This document shows, piece after piece, positions 29,956-33,733 of a stretch of DNA of 33,733 nt. Within the stretch, counting starts at the first letter, position 1. Each line of letters starts with the position of its first letter. The stretch spans positions 1 through 33,733 of the forward strand of contig JABDKA010000043.1 in the NCBI GenBank assembly GCA_013002405.1, read 5' to 3'. Origin of the DNA: Sulfitobacter sp. GTDB taxonomy: Bacteria > Pseudomonadota > Alphaproteobacteria > Rhodobacterales > Rhodobacteraceae. The notes beneath the pieces were generated by a model. The model saw only the letters and a list, made by a program, of their open reading frames with translations. It did no database searches and was not told the DNA's origin. The position numbers and the translations under genes were made by a program.

Positions 29956-31511
29956 GCGCCCAGCGCCTTTGCTACGTTCAGGCCCGATCCCCCGCCCAGG
30001 CCGGGGCCGGGGTGGGTCGATGCACCGATGTGAAAGAGGTTCTTGATAGGTGTGCCGTTGTTGATCTGGCTCGCGTAGGGCCGCCAGACAAAGAACTGGT
30101 CAAGCGTACAGGCGCCCCCGTATGGATCACCCTTCACCAGGTTCACGTTCATCTGGCTCAGGTCATGGGGTGAATAGGCGCGCCGTCCCAGCTTGATCTT
30201 GTCCCAGTTGCGAATGTGCTTTGCCAGAATCGCTTCAATGCGGTCCGCGTAGGCCTCGCGCATCTCGTCGGTCCACTCAGGCACGGTCTCGATCTCCTTC
30301 GCCGCATCGCCCTTGATCACACCGGGTGCGTCGGGGATCTGAAGCCAAAGGATCCCCTTACCTTCCGGGCAGCGGGTCGGATCCAGCCGGTGGGGTTGGC
30401 CAACGCAGATCGTCGGCACCTCCGGCAGCATGCCGCGCTCCGCCTCGTTGCAGGACTTGGACACTGAATCCACGCCATCGGCCAGGTGTATCAGGGCCAC
30501 GTCTTCCAGCCCCCCGGCCTCCCAATCGGGCTGCCCATCAAGGGCATAATGCAACTGAAAATTGCCGCGCCCGTGGCGGAATTTCTTGGTAGGCTGTTCC
30601 AAGTCTTCGTCGCGCAGCAACTTACCGTAAAGCTGCCCGGGGGCCGTACTGGCAATGATGTTCTTCGCCTGTATCTGCTCCCCCTCCGCCGTCTCGACCC
30701 CCACGGCTTTGCCACGCTTGGTCATGATGCGGGTCGCCTCAACCCCGGTGCGGATCTTGCCACTGTTGGCCTCGATCAGGGACCGGAAGGCCTTCGCGGC
30801 CTGTCCCGCACCACCCTTGATGACGGGCGCACCAGCCGCTTCCAAAGCAAAGGCAATGACCCGCGCCATCTGGCCGCCGTAGGTCGCCTCGGGCGTCAGG
30901 CCCACGTGCAGGACCCAAGGGGCAAAAAGGGCCTGAATGCCCGCACTGTCATAGCGCGTCTCAAGCCACCCACGCGCGGGCTCCATCGCCTCGCCGAACC
31001 AGACCTTCATATCGGTCATGCCCTTCTTCCAGGCCTGCTTGCCCAGAAGTTTGACCATGGCCTTAGAGAAAAGCTGCTCTCCCAGAAGCGTGAAAAGGAA
31101 ATCGGCATCTTTCTCGACGCCCGCCACATCCTGCCGGAACTGATCGCCATCCCCGGCGGCCAGCCCATTGAAAGTGGCAACATTGGCATCGCGGTCGGTC
31201 CTTAGCACCACCGCCTCCCCATTGGGACGCAAGGCCGCCGTCGGCGCATCGGTATGGCAGAATTCCAGTCCGTGCTTTGCCAGGTCCTCGCCCAATGCCC
31301 CGTGCGCCGGGCCGGTCAGGAAAAGAACAAAGGTCGCCGCCATGACATCATGGTGATAGCCCGGCAGCGTCACCTCATCGGTGTACATGCAGCCACCAAT
31401 CCGGTCCTCCTTCTCGATCACCAGGACGGAATCGCCCTTGCGCGACAGCATGGCCGCCGCAACAAGGGCGTTGATGCCCGACCCGATGATGAGATGATCG
31501 AAGGACGCCAT
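29952..31511 (-). CDS. Phytoene-desaturase-like NAD(P)/FAD-dependent oxidoreductase
   Basis: A 519-residue flavoprotein of the CrtI/PYROXD2-like group. FAD motif: LIIGSGINALVAAAML near residues 6-21, then VIEKEDRIGGCMYTDE near 30. The C-terminus has LFHIGASTHPGPGLGGGSG, the conserved desaturase tail. There is no sign of carotenoid genes, so this is one of the many catabolic members of unknown substrate. An in-frame start exists at 31565, but ATG 31511 begins at the Rossmann strand and follows AGGG just after the cyclase stop, 4 nt away. It overlaps marR by 4 nt. A second, divergent member of the same family starts at 32421, so the pair may act together or in sequence. Confidence 0.87.
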   Translation of the reverse strand: MASFDHLIIGSGINALVAAAMLSRKGDSVLVIEKEDRIGGCMYTDEVTLPGYHHDVMAATFVLFLTGPAHGALGEDLAKHGLEFCHTDAPTAALRPNGEAVVLRTDRDANVATFNGLAAGDGDQFRQDVAGVEKDADFLFTLLGEQLFSKAMVKLLGKQAWKKGMTDMKVWFGEAMEPARGWLETRYDSAGIQALFAPWVLHVGLTPEATYGGQMARVIAFALEAAGAPVIKGGAGQAAKAFRSLIEANSGKIRTGVEATRIMTKRGKAVGVETAEGEQIQAKNIIASTAPGQLYGKLLRDEDLEQPTKKFRHGRGNFQLHYALDGQPDWEAGGLEDVALIHLADGVDSVSKSCNEAERGMLPEVPTICVGQPHRLDPTRCPEGKGILWLQIPDAPGVIKGDAAKEIETVPEWTDEMREAYADRIEAILAKHIRNWDKIKLGRRAYSPHDLSQMNVNLVKGDPYGGACTLDQFFVWRPYASQINNGTPIKNLFHIGASTHPGPGLGGGSGLNVAKALGA

Positions 31512-31515
31512 GGCC

Positions 31516-32307
31516 CTAGCCCTTGGGAACGAGCGCGAGTGCGCGAATGGGCGATCCGGTGCCATTCTTGATCTTCAGGGGTGCCGCGATCAGGACCGCG
31601 CCCTTGGCGGGCAGCTTGTCCAGATTGGCAAGGCTCGCCAAACCAAAGCAGTTGTCGCGGTGCAGCAGGTTGTGCGCCGGATAAGGCGGCTCCATCCCTC
31701 CGGCCTGGCCCGCATCGGTCCCGATGCACTGGGTGCCCCATCCGACGATCTTCTTTGACAACAGGTATTCGATGCAGTCGGGTGTTGGTCCGGGGGAATG
31801 AGGGCCGCTTGCGTCCGCGTTGAGGAACTTCGCCTCATCATCGACGCGGCTGTCCCAATCGGTGCGCATGACGACCCACTCCCCCTCACCGATCTCTCCG
31901 TGCTCTTTTTCCCAGGCCTTCACGCCATCGGCGGTCAGCAGGAAATCCTCATTCTCGGCGCTTTCCTTGGAGCAGTCGATCACGTTCACCGGGGCCACAA
32001 GCCGCTGCACATCCAGCGTATCGGTATAGCCGTCGGGGTAATCCTTGCCCGTGATCCAGTGGTGCGGCGCATCGAAGTGTGTGCCGGAATGTTCACCCAG
32101 CACCATCCAGTTCCAGGCAAAGAAGGGCCCATCATTGTCATACTCACTGATCTTGTGAATCTCGACCTTGGGCGTGTTCTTGGCGAAGTCCGGCGGCAAC
32201 TGCAGGATCGGCGTATCGGGACCAAGCGATCCCGAACAGTCCACGACTTCCACCCCACCGGAGGCCAGCATGGCTCCCAGATTACTGACCACATCCGATG
32301 CGCTCAT
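31516..32307 (-). CDS. Cyclase-family metal hydrolase (KynB-like fold)
   Basis: A 263-residue protein of the cyclase/kynurenine formamidase superfamily. The metal-binding signature is HSGTHFDAPHHW (His73, His77, Asp79, His82/83). The Asp/Ser block VDCSGSLGPDTPILQLPP near residue 22 and the VNVIDCSKESAENEDF stretch near 107 fit the family. Members include N-formylkynurenine hydrolase, isatin hydrolase and other amide or lactone hydrolases. It is longer than KynB (about 210), more like isatin-hydrolase-type proteins. AGGGAG precedes the ATG. It is the first gene of the minus-strand operon with iorAB, so an aromatic amino-acid metabolite as substrate is attractive but unproven. Confidence 0.87.
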   Translation of the reverse strand: MSASDVVSNLGAMLASGGVEVVDCSGSLGPDTPILQLPPDFAKNTPKVEIHKISEYDNDGPFFAWNWMVLGEHSGTHFDAPHHWITGKDYPDGYTDTLDVQRLVAPVNVIDCSKESAENEDFLLTADGVKAWEKEHGEIGEGEWVVMRTDWDSRVDDEAKFLNADASGPHSPGPTPDCIEYLLSKKIVGWGTQCIGTDAGQAGGMEPPYPAHNLLHRDNCFGLASLANLDKLPAKGAVLIAAPLKIKNGTGSPIRALALVPKG

Positions 32308-32361
32308 CTCTTCATCTCCCTGATGTCCGCGCGATGTCCTTCGCGCCCATTATGATGAATC

Positions 32362-32377
32362 AATGCTAGACAGCATT
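32362..32377. promoter_or_regulatory. Palindromic operator candidate for the MarR regulator
   Basis: AATGCT (32362-32367), AGAC, AGCATT (32372-32377): a perfect inverted repeat overlapping the -10 and spacer of the minus-strand promoter. It sits between the divergent cyclase and FAD-oxidoreductase genes and could control both. The MarR encoded in the operon is the natural candidate. Confidence 0.55.
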
Positions 32378-32391
32378 ACATGCGTTTGCAA
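32363..32391 (-). promoter_or_regulatory. Promoter of the cyclase-FAD-marR-iorAB-cupin operon
   Basis: Read on the minus strand: TTGCAA (32391-32386), a 17-nt spacer, TAGCAT (32368-32363), about 55 nt before the cyclase ATG at 32307. Good hexamers with ideal spacing. The overlapping palindrome supports a regulated promoter. Confidence 0.6.
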
Positions 32392-32420
32392 TTATCTTGT
32401 GCAGTGGGGTGTGGAAAAGA

Positions 32421-33455
32421 ATGACGCAGGACGTTGACGCAATCTTGATCGGCGCAGGGCACAATAGCCTGGCCTGTGCATGCCACCTGGCATCGCGCGG
32501 ATGGCGGGTTGCCCTCTATGAACAGAATGCCGAACCAGGGGGCGCCGTCAAGTCTGGTGAATATACCCTGCCCGGCTTTCGCCACGACTGGGCGGCGATG
32601 AACCTGTCGCTCTTCGCAGGCTCTGCTTTTCATGGGGATAACGCTGCTGAACTGGCCTCTCACGGCCTTGCCTTCGCGCCCGCAGGCAACCCCTTTGCCT
32701 CCCTCTTCCCAGATGGCCGCTGGCTGGGCATCTCAAACAATGTGACCCTGACCACCGCGCGCATCCGTGGCTTCAGCGAAACTGACGCGGCCACCTGGAC
32801 CCGCCTGACCGAAGCATTTCCGGATGAAGCGGAGGCCATTATCGGGGTTCTCGGCAGCCCGATGAATTTACGTGCAATTTCATCTTTAGGCTGGAAGATC
32901 TGGCGCCGACGGGGTGGCGGTGGCACGCTCGACCTGGTCCGTTTCCTGATGATGTCGCCGCGCGCCTGGCTGGACCAGACCTTTGAAAGCAATCACGTCA
33001 AAGCGACACTGGCCGCCTGGGGCATGCACCTTGATTTCGCCCCCGATGTCGCCGGCGGGGCGGTCTTTCCCTATCTCGAAGCCATGGCGGGCCAAGCCTT
33101 TGGCATGGTGCTGGGGCAGGGCGGGGCCGACACCATGACCAAGGCCATGGTCAAGATGATCGAAGCGCGCGGCGGCAAAGTCCATTGCAGCGCGCAAGTG
33201 ACGGGCATCGAACAATCCGCAGGGCGCGCCACGGGCGTTACCCTCGCTGACGGAACGGTTGTCCGGGCGGAAAAGGCGGTCATCGCCAACGTCCCCCCCT
33301 CCGCACTCCTCAAACTGACCGGCGGCACCGGCAACACACGGCATGATGCGGCCATGAAGGGCTTTCAGCACGCACCGGGCACCATGATGATCCACCTCGC
33401 CATGGATGGACTGCCCGACTGGATCGCACCAGAACTGGTGCCGGGTGCGTGCTGA
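32421..33455 (+). CDS. Second phytoene-desaturase-like FAD oxidoreductase, truncated
   Basis: The 5' part (about 339 genuine residues) of a second CrtI/PYROXD2-type flavoprotein. FAD motif AILIGAGHNSLACACHL near residues 6-22, followed by YEQNAEPGGAV. The start ATG 32421 is chosen over an upstream ATG at 32397 because homologues begin two residues before the Rossmann strand. Normal length is about 520, so the C-terminal third is missing. The reading frame is genuine to about 33436 (MMIHLAMDGLPDWIAPEL), then passes into the inverted copy and stops at 33455 after VPGAC. The truncation is therefore produced by the inverted duplication and may be an assembly artefact. Divergent from the cyclase operon and likely coregulated. 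Confidence 0.8.
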   Translation: MTQDVDAILIGAGHNSLACACHLASRGWRVALYEQNAEPGGAVKSGEYTLPGFRHDWAAMNLSLFAGSAFHGDNAAELASHGLAFAPAGNPFASLFPDGRWLGISNNVTLTTARIRGFSETDAATWTRLTEAFPDEAEAIIGVLGSPMNLRAISSLGWKIWRRRGGGGTLDLVRFLMMSPRAWLDQTFESNHVKATLAAWGMHLDFAPDVAGGAVFPYLEAMAGQAFGMVLGQGGADTMTKAMVKMIEARGGKVHCSAQVTGIEQSAGRATGVTLADGTVVRAEKAVIANVPPSALLKLTGGTGNTRHDAAMKGFQHAPGTMMIHLAMDGLPDWIAPELVPGAC

Positions 33456-33733
33456 AAGCCCTTCATGGCCGCATCATGTCGTGTGTTGCCGGTGCCGCCG
33501 GTCAGTTTGAGAAGTGCGGAGGGGGAGACGTTGGCGATGACCGCCTTTTCCGCCCGGACAACCGTTCCGTCAGCGAGGGTAACGCCCGTGGCGCGCCCTG
33601 CGGATTGTTCGATGCCCGTCACTTGCGCGCTGCAATGGACTTTTCCGCCGCGCGCTTCGATCATCTTGACCATGGCCTTGGTCATGGTGTCGGCCCCGCC
33701 CTGCCCCAGCACCATGCCAAAGGCTTGGCCCGC
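33087..33733. repeat. 297-bp inverted duplication at the window end
   Basis: Bases 33087-33383 are the reverse complement of 33437-33733 with no gaps and five mismatches, at 33176, 33294, 33308, 33341 and 33377 of the left arm. A 53-nt loop (33384-33436) separates the arms and continues the gene of the left arm. Four of the five differences are at third codon positions and silent; one (33294) changes Pro to Ser. That pattern fits two natural alleles better than random sequencing error. The right arm reaches the last base of the window. Confidence 0.9.
33437..33733 (-). pseudogene. Inverted partial copy of the FAD oxidoreductase gene
   Basis: On the minus strand this encodes 99 residues nearly identical to the middle of the upstream FAD oxidoreductase (from AGQAFGMVLGQGG to GFQHAPGT), with a single Pro-to-Ser change. 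After position 33437 the minus frame continues into unrelated residues and ends at 33365. It is not a gene of its own: either a real inverted duplication or a strain-chimeric contig end. Confidence 0.75.

Overview
The window looks like part of an alphaproteobacterial chromosome, most probably Rhodobacteraceae (Roseobacter group). It is GC-rich, densely packed, full of start/stop overlaps, and carries TRAP and ABC uptake systems, a RutR-like regulator and a long-form indolepyruvate:ferredoxin oxidoreductase. It is almost purely catabolic. I see no rRNA, tRNA, CRISPR array, phage gene or insertion sequence, and no stretch over 300 bases lacks a gene. The right end carries a near-perfect inverted duplication, which suggests a contig end from a mixed-strain (metagenomic) assembly.

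Region 1 (1-8389): a partial two-cysteine Asp/Glu-racemase-family gene diverges from a plus-strand operon. That operon encodes a DadA-like FAD amino-acid oxidoreductase, a TRAP transporter (dctPQM), a BASS-type carrier and the three 5-oxoprolinase subunits PxpB, PxpC and PxpA. I read it as import, stereochemical handling and ring opening of pyroglutamate or a related lactam or D-amino acid. PxpA and PxpB differ from the usual motifs at several positions.

Region 2 (8509-13381): two class I/II aminotransferases, an SDR dehydrogenase, an MBL-fold lactonase-like hydrolase and a TIM-barrel amidohydrolase. No pathway can be named.

Region 3 (13511-24923): reductive pyrimidine degradation. PreT and PreA (dihydropyrimidine dehydrogenase) flank an Fpg-type DNA glycosylase gene. 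A RutR-like TetR gene is divergent from an operon for an N-carbamoyl-beta-alanine amidohydrolase, a GIY-YIG protein, a dihydropyrimidinase and a NitT/TauT/ThiY-like ABC importer. The operon ends in a strong intrinsic terminator. A promoter followed by a perfect GGTCAA-N4-TTGACC palindrome precedes the hydrolase. GC-rich palindromic repeats fill most intergenic gaps here, including both sides of the GIY-YIG gene.

Region 4 (25037-33733): a six-gene minus-strand operon reads cyclase, phytoene-desaturase-like FAD oxidoreductase, MarR, IorA, IorB, bicupin. A second FAD oxidoreductase is divergent and truncated by the inverted duplication. A -35/-10 pair overlapping a perfect palindrome lies in the divergent gap and fits MarR control. 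The likely theme is oxidation of aryl 2-oxo acids from aromatic amino acids.
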